The notes: generated from the sequence alone by a model not told the origin. DNA of 64,000 nucleotides from Corylus avellana (GCF_901000735.1 NC_081542.1:38932571-38996570), one strand, 5' to 3'; counted from the first letter of the stretch, positions 33,590-45,782 are shown. Translations and numbers: made by a program.

Positions 33590-34690
33590 TAAGTTGAAGG
33601 ATTGTCAGCATAGTTCATGTTGCAACACTATCTGCAAATGTATAACCAAGATTTTGACCAATAAGTTGAAATATGTTCTTCCTTTCTTTGTTGGTCCTCA
33701 GCAAACAACTTTTACAAAGGGAAGAAGAATAGAAGATAGCATTCTTCTAGCTTAATAGCTATTGAGGAACTATAATTGAGACAAAGGATCCAGTTTTTGT
33801 TCCCTAAATTTTGACAACATGAAAGCCTATGATATGGTAAGATGGAATTCATTATTTCGGATCAATCCTCAAGGCTAGTGGTTTTCTTGAAACCTTTGTT
33901 CACTGGATTACATAGTGTGTATTCACTACTAGTTTTTCTATCTCCAGCAATAAGGAATTGAAGGATTTATTTTAAGGTGGGAAGGGTTTGCGACAAGGAG
34001 ATCTAAAGTTCCTCTACTTGTTTTTTTTTTTTTTTGGGTCATGGAGGTTTTCTTATACCTCATGGAAAATTTGGTCTGCAAGGGGCAATTCAAATTTCAC
34101 TAAAGGTGTTAAAAGTTTAAGCTATCTCATCATTCCTTTACTGATGATTTATTAATCTTCTATAGGAGGAACCTTAGGTCTAGCTCCCTCATCAATGATT
34201 GCCTTAACTCTCTCAAAGAGATTTGGTCTAACTCCAAATCCAGATAAGAGCAACCTATGCACCTCTTATGGGGTGGCTAATAGTGTGAAAAATCAAATGA
34301 TTACAATCCTGGGATACATGGATGATACTTCACTATAAAAAACTTAGGGGTGCCCCCTTATTTCATCGAGAGTTAGGAAGACAGATTGTTCAATCTTGGT
34401 TGAGAAAATTTTGGGAAGAGCTAAAAGTTAGACATGTAAAGTTCTCTCTTACATAGATAGACTTCAACTTGTTAATTCGATCATTTTTATTATTCAGTTT
34501 TACTAGTATTCTCTGTTAATTTTAACCAAAGGAGTGATAAAAACAAGTTGAGGAAATCTTTGAGGACTTTTTCTAAGGAAAAATGGTCTTATTTAAAACT
34601 TTCTAGTGCTAAAGTGGCATGGGAGGTGATTTTGTAAACCTACAAAAGAGGGAGCCTTAGGATAAAGAGGATGAACATTTAAATCCACGC
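33590..34690 (+). pseudogene. LINE reverse-transcriptase remnant
   Basis: Conceptual reading with several frame changes gives L1-type RT landmarks in order: KILTNKLK...LPFFVGPQQTTFTKGR (about 33650-33725), an AYDMVRWN segment carrying the first catalytic Asp (33820-33850), a FTDDLLIF box corresponding to the F/Y-ADD active site (about 34135-34160), LGVPLISSRV (about 34345-34375) and a DRLQLVNSI-type thumb segment (about 34460). Many stops and a T run (34020-34035) break it. No endonuclease upstream and no intact 3' end. A plant LINE ORF2 fossil. Confidence 0.75.
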
Positions 34691-34724
34691 TACAATTCTT
34701 AATATCATTCAATTCTTTATAAAG

Positions 34725-34800
34725 ATAGCACTTATGAATATCTTTATAATCTACCCACTCAATGTGGGCAATTTATTTTCACAATCTGGGACTAACTCTC
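34725..34800 (-). mobile_element. TRIM LTR fragment, family A
   Basis: Matches the second half of the family A LTR: cacttatgaatatctttataatctacccactcaatgtggg and a following ctgggacta. Short fragment only. Confidence 0.45.
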
Positions 34801-35554
34801 TAGGTGAGGTTGAAGCTTCTTATAGAAGTAAACAATTCATCAATATATCATTATTTGGAAGCCTAGCTAGTAGGACCAATAACATTGGTCCTTGATAATT
34901 CAAGAATACTATTTTAGTTCAAAAGACAGATTTTTGGGTATTTTAAGAATAATTTTGGGATGATTCTAGAATAATTAGCCAACATGCTATTTACCATTAG
35001 AAAGATCTCTGTCTTTAGTTTTCGATACATTAAACGAAGTGAGATGTGTCATGTGCCTCTTTATTATTATGTTTCTAGTTCCGGAATAGTTATGTTTGTT
35101 GGTTTTTTTCATGTCTTTTTATTCTTCAAGTGTTTTTTTTTTTTTTTTCATTTTCTAGCTCGTAATTATTATTAGATGTATCTAGTGATCAACTTACAAC
35201 AAGAGTCTTTTGAATTATATGAGAATTTTTTTTTTTTTTTTTTTTTGTGTTGGAAAATGTAAACTTTAATTACCTATGCTTAATTGGAAGGTTGTTCCAA
35301 TTTAGTCTTTTTAAACCCATGTCATGGATGACAAAACATATAATAGAGTATGATTTTGAATTAGATTCAGCCTTCGGCCTTAAGAAGAAATAGTTCTTCT
35401 TGTTAGTTTTTATCCTTTTTGGTGGATTCCGAGTGGTGGCGAGTTCCTCGCTTTGTATCTCTTGGTGAGAGTTTCTAAGCCATGTATCCCTTGTTGGACT
35501 CCTTTAGGTGGTGAGATTCTGTATCCCTTTGGTCCCCACTCAAATCCCTAAAGT

Positions 35555-35838
35555 TATTGTCATGGCCCACGCTATGTAGTGCTTCAGTGATACATGGTGT
35601 TACTAGGTTGCTCTGATATTATTAGTAACGACCATGGGAAAACCCTAGCCATATATGCGCTATCACTCTAAAAAAACTATTTAAGTTGCAATTGAAACTC
35701 CTTATAGTCACTTGTAAAGCCCAACCTCACCTAGTAAAAATTCATTGTAGAACTTAGCACATGTGAGCACCTTTATAGTAAACTCACTTAATGTGGACAA
35801 TTCATCTTCCCAATATAGAATTAACTTTCAGGGGTGTC
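35555..35838 (-). mobile_element. TRIM internal region plus LTR, family A
   Basis: 35555-35621 matches the TRIM internal segment (gtagtgcttcagtgatacatgg, then tgttactaggttgctctgata containing the complemented primer-binding site). 35622-35838 matches the LTR (agtaacgacc, ctagccatatatgcgctatcac, cttgtaaagcccaacctcacctag, ttcccaatatag, ggggtgtc). Diverged, old copy. Confidence 0.6.
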
Positions 35839-37337
35839 AGAACTAAACTAGGAAAATATCACTAGAGATGTCCTAGAGTTAATCAAGCTACTATCAACAC
35901 AATTGAAATTAAGGAAGAGTGAGTTAATCCATAGTCTAACATGGAGAACACGTTCATACAATTAAGATGTATAGAAATTTTATTAAATTTTTCATTAATA
36001 AAATTTCTTTTAGTTTTTGATGGATTTTAGAGTTTTCTTGTAAGTTTAAATTTAAGGAGGCGCAATTAAGGTTGGATTTAGCTTAAGTGCTAGCTCTTAA
36101 AAAAAAAAAAGAGAAGGAGGAGATCTTCTATAATTTTTTTTCAACAGTCTAAATTTAATCCCAAATTTTTCATGAGAGAGAGTGAGTGAAATTAAATCTA
36201 TACTACTAAAAAACTACATGAGATATCTCTTGTAATTTTTTTTACTGCACCTAAACCAAATCCATTAAGGTTTAGTCATGTTTTTGTTTTCTTTAACTAT
36301 CATTCTGCAAACATAAGTAATCTTGAAAGAGAACATATGAGCCGGTAACTTTACAAATTACTAGGGATGCTATACTAGCAGTTACATGAATTTTAATAAT
36401 TGCAACCGCTCTGCTTGTACACCCTACATATTATAATAGAAACTTAAGGTAGTATTCAATGCAAAAATAAATACGCTCTTTTTAAAGCAAAAGAAATAAT
36501 ATAGGTAAACATGTATATATAGTAGTGTAGCTAATTAACTGCTTAAAGAAGTCTATATAGGACGTAATTATATAAGAAATTACAAGGTGGTACATTAATT
36601 TCTAGTAAAATTCGGGCAGCTGAGACTAGCTTGCTATAACAAGATTATTCATAACTAGACTTATAATTACGCTAACATATAACATCTTCTTAAAAGATCA
36701 GGTGGATCATATCTCGAAGCATAGATGAGAGTTTTGAATATTTGTTTTTCTGAAACCTTCCCATCTTCTTCACCTCTATTTGTTTGATCCTGCAAAAATA
36801 AATTCAATAGCGCCAACTGTTACAATATCTTGTAAATTTCATTAAAAAAAGCACTTAATTAGGTTAATTAACCTCTCTTGTAGCCCTATGAGAAGAAAGA
36901 TTCTAAGAAAGTTATACATGCAAGTAAAAGTCTTATATATATACATCAATGAATATTTCTATATGGAGGAAACCGAAATGTATTATGTCCTTATGGATCA
37001 CATCTGATTACATTCCAAGCCATTATATATGTATAACTATAGGGTTTTTTTGGTGAATATATTCATCAAGCGTCAACCTTTGATTTCAAAACACACACAC
37101 ACAAAGGGCCAAGGTTTTCCATATATAGAATACGATTATTTGAACAGATAACCAGAGGATCAATGGAATCTGTCTACTATTTAAATAGATAATAAATAGT
37201 GTAGAACATATCACCCAAGTCTTGAAAATTCCTCAAGATCAATATTTTGATGTAAGGGAAGAAAAACAAAACAAAAAAAAAAAAACAAAAGAAAGAAAGA
37301 AAAAAAAAACTGGTATAGGGTTTATACTTATAAATAA
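35839..37337. other. intergenic sequence
   Basis: No gene. AT-rich, with two similar blocks at about 36120-36260 around taattttttttcaac / gtaattttttttac. A (CA)n lies at about 37091-37102. A poly(A)/AAAG tract at 37260-37308 produces antiparallel spurious frames. Confidence 0.4.
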
Positions 37338-37528
37338 GAAATGCTACATACACTTTCACTCCCATTCTCACATTTTCAAGTGTATACTTTCTGATGTGAT
37401 AGTGAAATTAATCATTATTGAATCCAAAATCTAATAATGATTTATTCAAATCTAATTGTGATTTTTAATGTTACGTCAAAAAGTGTATACTTTGGAGTAA
37501 GAAAATGGAAGTGTGTGTAGCATTCTCA
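37338..37528. mobile_element. MITE (190 bp)
   Basis: TIRs: left gaaatgctacatacactttc, right complemented gagaatgctacacacacttcc. The interior has gtgtatacttt near both ends. TSD not clear. Confidence 0.6.
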
Positions 37529-38538
37529 AGTAGAATGACCACTTAAAAAAACAAAACTTTATATCTCAATTCAGCTCATGCCACATCAACGATGTGAAAT
37601 GAGTGTGAAAAAATGGGTGTAAAGTGTAACATTATTCCCAAAAAATTATTATTGCAGCATAGCTCGTTTACCAAAGTCATGCATTGTTATGTGTCAAAAA
37701 ATTACACAATTGGAGTTTTGGAATCACTATTATAAAGCTCAATCCTACCTCCAAAGCTCAATATATTCTACTTAATTAGTACAACCAATGTAAGACTTAA
37801 TATACAATATTCATCACAATTTAGGGTACTCAAATATCTGATAACTCTAGAGAATTAATGAAGTTTATTAGCTCTCATGAAATATATGTATATAATCATT
37901 ATCACAAGGCTTGCATTCTTAGCTCTAGATGTCGACAAATGATTGTTTGGTCTTTGAATCAAATAGCATTTTCCAGTCATAAAATAGTGAAATCGCAAGT
38001 TCAATATATTGTATGGGACCAAAAGTTGTATATAATTAGCATATATATCCAATCTCAATGCCTTTTTATTCATGATCACAAGAAATATAATTTTTTTTTT
38101 CCTTAACTTGCAATTATAATAATTGCAGTCCTCATATTCCTTCCTCATGGGAGGCTTCTATCTTGAACCAGTACTTGTCATGTCTCAAATTAGGAATAGG
38201 ATCTTCTCTAATTACTTATATTTGAAAAGTATTTTATCTTTTTATTTTTGAAGAGAACAAAAATGCTTCCCCAATATAACTAATGAAATATTCTTGTGTT
38301 AAAATCAACTTAAGAAAACTATATATTCATGGGATCTTGAACTGTTGCCTGTCGTTGAATGAGGGGAGAATCATGAGGATGGAGATGATAAGACATTGGA
38401 AACGACATAATTAAAAACACACCAGCTACGTGCTCTACATGGCAAATTAATGAGAGGTACGTGGATGACTGTCAGAGGTGACTTAATTAGCATTTCTCCT
38501 GGGAAAAGAAGGATGAAGATCAAAGTCCAAGGCTTTCA

Positions 38539-38542
<4 letters not shown>

Positions 38543-38569
<27 letters not shown>
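38543..38569. repeat. (CT)n microsatellite
   Basis: Thirteen CT units in intergenic DNA downstream of the LSH gene. Confidence 0.9.
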
Positions 38570-38574
<5 letters not shown>

Positions 38575-38956
38575 AAAGGTATTTTTAGCTAAAAATTATA
38601 TATTCAAATCTCATTTCTATCATTTTTTCTTATAAGGCTTTCCCTCACATCTCTAAAATAAGATAAAGATCCTTTACAACTCCTAATTAAAGAATTATAT
38701 CATGCACAATTTTTTAAATGCAATCATCATTTTTAATTTATATAATTGAGATTTATATATATTAACGTCTACTTTTTTTTTCGATAACCCAGTACTTACT
38801 ATTTTAGTAATCCCCACTTTTTTTTTTCTTTTTTTTTTCTTTTTTTTTATTTTTTAATATTTCAGAAGTGAATACTGATATATGGGACATAATGACAATA
38901 ATTTACAGTACGTATTGGCCACTTGTGTTTCAATTTTGCATATTTTTAGTCATTTG

Positions 38957-39163
38957 AGTGGTAAGTATAAAACGAATGGTAATTTTATTTAGTAGCTTCG
39001 TGAATAATTGTCAAACTATTAGATGATGTGGTAGTAAAAATCAACAATAGATCAGCACTTGGCTTTTTTTTTTTTTTTTTCTTTTTTCTTTTTATTGTCA
39101 CATCATTTAATTGTATGGTAACTATATAGGAATCTACTCAATAGTATTACTCTAAAATAAAAT
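38957..39163. mobile_element. foldback MITE, copy 1 of a pair
   Basis: Arms: gaatggtaattttatttagtag ... gatgatgtggtag on the left against cacatcatttaattg ... ggaatctactcaatagtattac on the right. A related element lies 120 bp further on. Confidence 0.5.
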
Positions 39164-39285
39164 TCAAACTCCGCGTTCTAGAGTTTTTCCAATTAATCAA
39201 CTAATTCTCTATAACAAATGGATTCCATACAATCAAGGCTTACTTGATATCTAGCTTTAAAGTTTAAACTATCAATAATAAAACA

Positions 39286-39458
39286 TATTATTTAGTAAAG
39301 TGCCATATAACTGTTATACTACATGCTGTGATGACCTGACAATAAAAATCAACAATAATAGCCATTGTTTATCCAATTGTTGATTTTTATTGCTATGTCA
39401 TATTACAGTTGTATGACAATTGTACGACTGTCTACTAAATAGAATTATTCATTGATAT
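39286..39458. mobile_element. foldback MITE, copy 2 of a pair
   Basis: Arms tatttagtaaagtgccatataactg and complement of cagttgtatgacaattg...ctactaaatagaa. The inner part caataaaaatcaacaat / attgttgatttttattg pairs closely. Same family as 38957-39163. Confidence 0.55.
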
Positions 39459-40664
39459 TAGCTAACACCCCTTTTATGACTTATCCTCATGCAATTTATT
39501 ACTCATATTAGTATATTACTATAATATTTAAACATACCATATATCCTTGGACAAACACAGTGTTTGCTTGGCCTGAAACTAGTTCCACTTGGTTAGAATA
39601 TATGAATTAATTGCAAAACAGAATTTGTTTCCCAATCCCAAATTTCACTTGGAAATAGTTACTGGAAAACAAATTAACTGTTGGAAAAATGCTTAGAAGA
39701 ATATAAATGCATGAAGAATCCAACCAAAAGGTTCAAGAAAGAAAAGATTATAATAACTAAATACACTTTAATTAGTACAGTAGCCAAAAAAAAAAAAAGA
39801 AGCAGAAAAGAGTCCAGGACAAAGACAATTCGGACACTCAAACTAGCATAATTGGCTTGTAATTTAAGTTTTTTTTAAGCATTTAAGATATTGGTTAAGC
39901 AATCTAAAAGGGCAGAAAATTATTTAAAATTAATCAAAGGGTCTGTTAACATAATGGAAGCAACCAGATTAACAATATTGTTAGGGAAGATTGATGAGAA
40001 GCAGTATATATACATGTGGTGTTGATCTAAATGATGACGACAGTAAATACTAAATACACAGAAGGTTGCATGCATGAATTAAATTATTTAAAATGCTAAT
40101 TCTCACGTAAATACTAAGATGAATCCATGCAACGTATATATGGTATATCGCATGGACATCCATGGGGAGCACAAAATCTCAGAGAATCAGAAAAGAGCCA
40201 AAATAGGTAAAAAAGTAAACGAGTGAGACATATTTAATTAAGAAGCTACAAGAACAGAGTTTCTTCATAATTGAGAGAGAGAGAGAGAGCGCCTAGTTCC
40301 CCCCACCTAATCATGCTATCTAATAATGGTGATCGAATATGTAAAGTTGATTAATTCCCACTAATCTTTGCTAGCTAAGATAATTAATTAGCAAATTAGG
40401 GTTTTGGGATCTGCGTCTAGGGTTTTATCAAAGAGAAGAGTATGTACAGTCATGCACTCGATCCCAGTCCTCAACTGATCTTTAGATCCGATCCGTTGAT
40501 TTCCATGAAGGATATATGAAGGATGAAGAAGATCACTTTATGATTTTATGAACCCAACTTTAAATTATAAGAATTAAAATTCCCTGCATATATATAGATA
40601 TTTAAAAAAAAAAAAAATGAGAAAAATATATAGTTACCATTTATGGGAAGAAGGCAAGGGAGAA
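39459..40664. other. 3' flank of LSH gene
   Basis: AT-rich, no gene. A (GA)n lies at 40273-40290, a poly(A) at about 40604-40617. It should include the LSH 3' UTR on the reverse strand. Confidence 0.45.
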
Positions 40665-41216
40665 TTAAGCTGCTTGCTTGGAAGGCTTAGCCTCGTCGAT
40701 GGCGATGGGCTTAATAATTTGATTCCTCTTCTTCTTTTTCTTCTTATAAGGAATACCTCTTGCTTTGGCTTGACACTCCTTGATTTCACGCAAATAAACC
40801 CGAATAGATCCGTTTCCAAAAGGGTTGGTGTCGGGTGACCCGCCGTGCTCCTCGTAGGCAGCTCTGAGCCGTCCGATTAGAGCGTCGAGGCTCCCCCAAG
40901 CCTGCCTGAGAGGACACGTGCAAGGAGCAGGTGGGTCTGGCTGGCCGAAGAACACGCAGCCGTGTAAATGAACCTTAGTCTTTCCGAACTGGTCGAGGTA
41001 CCGCAGGAAGTCCAGCACATGGTTGCAGTTGCACTGGGAAAGAGAAACTGGGGGCGCCTGATTCTTCAGGTACTGCCCGAAAGTGTTCCAGTCCCTCCGC
41101 TTCTGCGACTCGTACCGGCTCAACGGCGCCGGCTGCTGCTGCTGCTGCTGATGGTTCCCGGCTCCGGTGGATCGTGAGGACCCTTCTGCAGAATCTTTTC
41201 TTCTGTCACTGGACAT
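40665..41216 (-). CDS. LSH/ALOG domain protein
   Basis: A complete intronless gene, 183 aa. ALOG (LIGHT-DEPENDENT SHORT HYPOCOTYLS) proteins are small plant nuclear DNA-binding regulators of organ boundaries, inflorescence architecture and light growth responses; the domain derives from a tyrosine-recombinase-type fold. Seen: a Ser-rich N-terminus, poly-Gln (residues 23-28, from a CTG/CAG run), the ALOG domain at about 32-157 with [18 protein letters not shown] (33-50), [22 protein letters not shown] (62-83), the zinc-ribbon insert with C87, C99 and C101, [20 protein letters not shown] (107-126), [27 protein letters not shown] (131-157), then the nuclear signal KKKKKKR (158-164). The frame stays open upstream to 41366. 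I chose the ATG at 41216 because ALOG proteins begin with a short Ser-rich leader (MSSD) and the upstream part is unlike them. Which LSH paralogue cannot be decided here. Confidence 0.97.
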   Translation of the reverse strand: MSSDRRKDSAEGSSRSTGAGNHQQQQQQPAPLSRYESQKRRDWNTFGQYLKNQAPPVSLSQCNCNHVLDFLRYLDQFGKTKVHLHGCVFFGQPDPPAPCTCPLRQAWGSLDALIGRLRAAYEEHGGSPDTNPFGNGSIRVYLREIKECQAKARGIPYKKKKKKRNQIIKPIAIDEAKPSKQAA

Positions 41217-41600
41217 GATTATGGGGGGAGAATTGTTGTGTATTTTTGGCAAGAAATGGCAGGGGAAAAGGGGAACGGAGGTGAAAGAATAGGATATAGT
41301 GCAGTGGAGAAAGATGACAATCACATCTCGGGGTCTATTGAGGAGACATGTCATGGGCCCTATCAAGGTGCTTTGCTCCCCTTTTTCTTCCCCCTTCTCT
41401 CTCTCTTTCTCACTCCCACATTTTTATTTCATCTATAATGACACTATATGCACTAACCTTATTTTTCTAATTTAATTTATCTATAATTATTGTATCCCAT
41501 CATCAATTTAATTATTAATTATCCTCTTCATTTGTATCTTTGGAACTCAGTACTCATGACTCGGAAGCCGATGCAAATAGATTGACTCAGTACGTATAGT
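41217..41600 (-). promoter_or_regulatory. upstream region of LSH gene
   Basis: On the coding strand this is GA-rich about 170-200 bp before the ATG (complement of ctctctctctttctcactccc, 41396-41416), a GAGA-like tract frequent in plant promoters. A weak TATA-like ctatatcc (complement of about 41293-41300) could be the core promoter. Inferred from position only. Confidence 0.35.
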
Positions 41601-42240
41601 GTCATGTATATGTGTTTCTTTTTCTCTCTTTCTAAAATTTCATTAAAACAAATCAAATTAGAGAGAAGATTAAGGATAAGGGTTCCATTCTTTTTGGTGC
41701 AAATAATTTTATTGGATCGGTGTAGAGGTCAGAGGGTTTTCTTGTCATTTGAAAAAAAAAAATGGTATACAAAGGAAGGAGCTAGGGCGCATACCCCAAC
41801 GTTTTTTTTTACATTAACATCACGATTGGATATATTATTATTACCCAAACAGTTGAAGTCATACCAACTAAATTAACTGCCTCTAAAAACCTCTAATAGC
41901 AGACACCTCAACCATTAATCTATTGATCGAGGATAGGAGGGTGGAAGTTAGAGACAACAGTACAGTCAGTACTGATTCTGGATCTAATCCCAAACTAAAT
42001 ATAGAAAACATTTTCAATATGTCTAAGCTTGTCTTTGAATATTCTTGAATTTCCTTTAACATATAAATAATAAATAGTTGTTATCTCTTCAGGGATGAAC
42101 GTCACTCATGCCTTAAAATAGTACTAGGAGAAAATACATTTAATCTCTCAAAGTATAAGGTGATACTCAGAATCCACAAATTTCCTAATGGTGACACTTA
42201 ATGCACACCCACCGTTAGTTTTTTCTTTTTTTGGGCCAAT
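41601..42240. other. intergenic sequence
   Basis: No gene or clear element. A-rich run at 41750-41762. Confidence 0.4.
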
Positions 42241-42255
42241 TTTGATGGAAATTGG

Positions 42256-42318
42256 AGCTGCAAGTGATCTTTTATATATATATATATATATAAAAGATCA
42301 CTTGTCACTTGCAGCTCA
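42256..42318. repeat. AT-cored hairpin
   Basis: Arms gagctgcaagtgatctttta and its complement enclose alternating TA. The right arm has an extra 7 nt (ttgtcac). A second (TA)n follows at 42318-42338. The two (TA)n blocks suggest slippage or a hairpin-derived duplication. Confidence 0.6.
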
Positions 42319-42439
42319 TATATATATATATATATATAAATTGTCCAAAATGCCCCCTTTTTTCTAATGATTTTTTTTTTTTTTTTTTTTTGAGTTAAAT
42401 GCATCTCAAACCTAAAAAATATTGTCACGTGTATGATGT

Positions 42440-42680
42440 ATCTCAGCCACCTAGGGGTGGCTAGACCACCCTCTCACCCTAGGTGAAGGCTCCGGCCAGC
42501 TCTAAAAGCGTTGTTAGGCTTGGCTAGCACCGCTGAAAGTTTAAAGGGTGGCCCGAGCCACCCCCGAAATCTCCCATGTGACGAGCCATGCACCCCAAAA
42601 AACGTCAACAGAGGTGGAGGAGAGGCCCCGCCGCCTCAATTTTTTTAAAATCTATTTTTCTTTTTTCTTTTTATTAGGTG
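42440..42680. repeat. GC-rich inverted modules of a probable foldback element
   Basis: Modules ccacctaggggtggc, gaccaccc, ggtggcccgagccaccccc resemble the cores at 1405-1430 and 20045-20270. Outer ends and TSD were not found, so element limits are unknown. Confidence 0.45.
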
Positions 42681-43545
42681 TAAGGCTGAGTTGGAGTTTT
42701 ATACTTGTGGCAACATTTTATTGGTTTGAAACCAGGGGAATTTTGGGGCATTAAGAAACTAGGTCTACGTTTAAACACCCCCTCCCCCCCCCAAAAAAAA
42801 AAAAAAAAAAAAAAGAGTAGTTTTTTTAGCCGAAATCATGTAAAACTTTTTCTTTTTTCTTTTATTATTATTATTTTTTTCATTCAATAGGGTAAAGTGA
42901 ATTACAAGAAAGTCATGTAAAACTTGTTACGTACGTAGCAGTAAAGAAATCAGAGAAAATAATATTCTACAAGAGATAAAGGATAACAGTAAAAAGTAAT
43001 TACCACCTTAATCGACTCATCAGTCTTCAGCACTAGCTAGTGATCAGTGTAAAGCAATTAGATAAATTCATATTCTACAGGAGATAAAGGTCACAGTAAA
43101 AAGTTATTACCACCATAATCGACTCATCAGTCATCAGTCATCAGCACTAATAAAGTAATGATGGCCAATTATACAGAATGATATCTTAAGGTTATTGCTG
43201 AGGTTTCCCTACAATTCTTTATTTCTTTATTGTTATCTTGGTGCGCTATATGTAATTTTCTTTTTTGTTTTTTGAACTTGATGTCTTCATCTGTGTCACT
43301 TTTTTCAAGATTTACTTGGAATGAGCATAAAAGCTAGGGAATATCAGAGGTATCCTTAAACCCTGTTTGGAAATTCTAAGCTCTGTGTCAGGTTTGGGAG
43401 TGCAAGTACATGCAAGAAACGACAACATTTGATAATCATCCATACATTCCCAGGAAGAACCAATTAATGCAACAAAATTCACCATTTTAAAGAATTACTA
43501 CTTCTAAATGGTTAAACTATGAACATTGTTAATTAATTAATTAAT
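42681..43545. other. intergenic sequence
   Basis: No gene. A C run then A run at 42780-42814. An imperfect duplication of about 60 bp (ctacaagagataaaggataacagtaaaaagtaattaccacc at 42968 and again at 43075) separated by about 107 bp. Confidence 0.45.
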
Positions 43546-43942
43546 TAGGTTTCACTGAAGACCCCTGAACTTTCACCCGATTTAACAAACTTTTCTCAAA
43601 CTTCAAAATCTCTCAATTTAGTCCCATAAACTTTCAATTGCAATCAATTTAGACCACTCTATCAAATTTTAAAAGTTAAATAATGTTTATACCCCTGACT
43701 TTTTCATAAAATTTTAAGTTTACTCTTAATTCCAAAACATTTTTTATTTATAAAAAAAAAAAAAAGGAAAATCAGAGATATTTTTGCCTTTTTTGATATT
43801 TCTAACGGTTAAATTTGACAGAATGGTTCAAATTAAGAGCAATTGAAAGTTCAGTGAACTAAATTGAGAGATTTTGAAGTTTATGAGGAGCTTGTCAAAT
43901 CGAGTGGAAGTTCGGGAGTCTTCAGTAAAGTTACCCCTATAT
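43546..43942. mobile_element. foldback MITE next to assembly gap
   Basis: Arms of about 130 bp: left aggtttcactgaagaccc...cttcaaaatctctcaattta, right complemented gggtaactttactgaagac...cttcaaaatctctcaattta. A short poly(A) lies centrally. The right flank is (AT)n running into N, so a TSD cannot be read. Confidence 0.65.
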
Positions 43943-43952
43943 ATATATATAT

Positions 43953-44052
43953 NNNNNNNNNNNNNNNNNNNNNNNNNNNNNNNNNNNNNNNNNNNNNNNN
44001 NNNNNNNNNNNNNNNNNNNNNNNNNNNNNNNNNNNNNNNNNNNNNNNNNNNN
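43953..44052. other. assembly gap (100 N)
   Basis: Exactly 100 N, a usual placeholder for a gap of unknown size, after an (AT)n tract. Confidence 0.95.
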
Positions 44053-44612
44053 TTGCAAAAAAAAAGTGCATCTTTTTTATAATTAGCAGCTGCTTTTGAT
44101 TTTTGGTTGTTAAAAGTGATCACTTTAACTTTTAACAGGTACAAGGTAAAATGACTAAATGGTGTCGTTGCAAAAAAATCCGATTGCTAAAAGTCGTTTA
44201 TGTTGGAGGGAGTCGGTGTTGGTAGGGACATTTTTGGCTATCAAACCTTGGAATTAACCGACTTTATACCAACAGTAAATAGTTTTGATTTTTTTCAGTT
44301 AATAGGTAGTCAGATAAGTCAATTAATTGTCGGTTATAAGTTTTTATGTTGAAATTAATCGGTATAGCTTTATAAATGAAAAGAAAAGTACATCCATAGA
44401 ACCACCTACTAAACCAAACCGACGACAAAACAGTATTTTTATTTCACCTACCGAATGTCGAAAGTCGGTTGTCGATTAGTGACAATAAACAGTTAATCTA
44501 CCTACCCCTAAAATGAGCCAGGGAAAACTCTTGAAATTAATACATTAATTTACATGATCTGATTATACTGCATGCCATGAATTCGAGAAATTTCTGGCCA
44601 TGGCAATTAGCA
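44053..44612. other. intergenic sequence
   Basis: No gene. Contains dispersed words such as accgactt, tcggt and gtcggtt, possibly a decayed repeat. Confidence 0.35.
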
Positions 44613-44620
44613 ATTTTAGC

Positions 44621-44833
44621 TAGTGGCGGAGCCAGACAATTCATAGTGGGGGTGCCGCTAAAATTTTTTTGAAGATGCCGAGTGGTAACTTGTGTAAATA
44701 GGAGAGAAGAAATTTTTTTTTTTTTTTCTTTCTTTCGGGACTTGGGTAAGAAAACAATAAAAAATTAAAAAATTAAAAAAAAAAAATTAAAAGGTTTGGT
44801 GGTACCCCAAAGCCTCAAGTGGCTCCGCCACTG
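44621..44833. mobile_element. hAT MITE with 8-bp TSD
   Basis: 213 bp. Ends TAGTGGCGGAGCCA and, complemented, CAGTGGCGGAGCCA. Flanked by ATTTTAGC on both sides (44613-44620, 44834-44841). An 8-bp duplication and a CAGTGGCGGAGCC-type end fit hAT elements. No ORF. Confidence 0.85.
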
Positions 44834-44841
44834 ATTTTAGC

Positions 44842-45170
44842 GTCAATAATTAAATTGTACGTATTATATATATACGGAATAAACTTTATAAAAAAAATTT
44901 AAAAAAAAAAATCCATTTTGAGGCAAATAAATAGATGAAACAAAAATCAATAATTCAACAACAGTGGTGGTACAGGTGTACAATAATCACGGTTAAAGAA
45001 TACAAGACAGTGAATAGAGGCATTGATGCTAATTCGAGGGACATCTTTTTGAGATAGTTCCAACACACTCGGTACATGTCCCTGATGCACTATAATGCTG
45101 TTTCCAGTACTTTGTTACTTTCTACACTAGTTTACCTATATATATATATATATAGATATATATATATAAT
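44842..45170. other. intergenic sequence
   Basis: AT-rich, no gene. Ends in (TA)n tracts at about 45136-45168. Confidence 0.4.
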
Positions 45171-45502
45171 ATTAAAAGACTTCCCTATGACTTCCCTATG
45201 TGTTTCTCCCCTAAAAAATTGGTATTAGACTCATATTCAGCTTTTCCTGCTGCTCATACAAGTTTCTTGGTTTGACACGTTTGATTTGACTTTAGTAAAT
45301 AAAGTGAGGGGGAGACTATTGTTGCTGCACTTGTGAGGTTTGTGTCTCACGTTGCTAAGAATATGTAAAAAGAATGAGTGGTTTATATAGCATATATAGT
45401 TGAGCCAAAACCCATAGGCTTAAGTTTTTCGGTTAAGTGGTGTCTCGACATGCTATATTATGGGCTCACTAAAAGACTTTCCTATGTGTTTCTCCCCTCC
45501 AC
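45171..45502 (+). mobile_element. TRIM family B (5' LTR truncated)
   Basis: The 3' part of a 5' LTR (actaaaagacttccctatgtgtttctccc-like, 45171-45217) is followed by a primer-binding site TGGTATTAGAC at 45220, about 85 bp of internal DNA, a polypurine tract gtgagggggagac (45304-45316) and a 3' LTR (about 45320-45500). The 3' LTR ends with the same ctaaaagactttcctatgtgtttctcccc. No coding capacity: a terminal-repeat retrotransposon in miniature. Confidence 0.65.
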
Positions 45503-45782
45503 ACTTTTTTAAATAATTGCAATATTAGAGCATAGAACAATTTTACTAAACACCTAACTGCATTTTTTAAGATCGTATTTTCTAGTAGCATGTTTTCAAA
45601 TCACAAATTCAAACAAACCATGTATTATCTCTTGGAGTCGTATATAGTACTCTATTATGCCCGAGAATAATGTAATTAAGTTACAAATAACATTGGATAT
45701 GTAGGGGTGAAACTAGTCAGCATTTAGAGTTTGGGACTTGGGAGGATAAAACTAAAAATATAAACAATTTAGGGGGGTAAAA

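Noticed and set aside
41217..41366. N-terminal extension of the LSH ORF (50 extra codons)
   Set aside because: The extra residues ([14 protein letters not shown]...) do not resemble ALOG leaders, and the MSSD start is typical. Treated as 5' UTR read-through.
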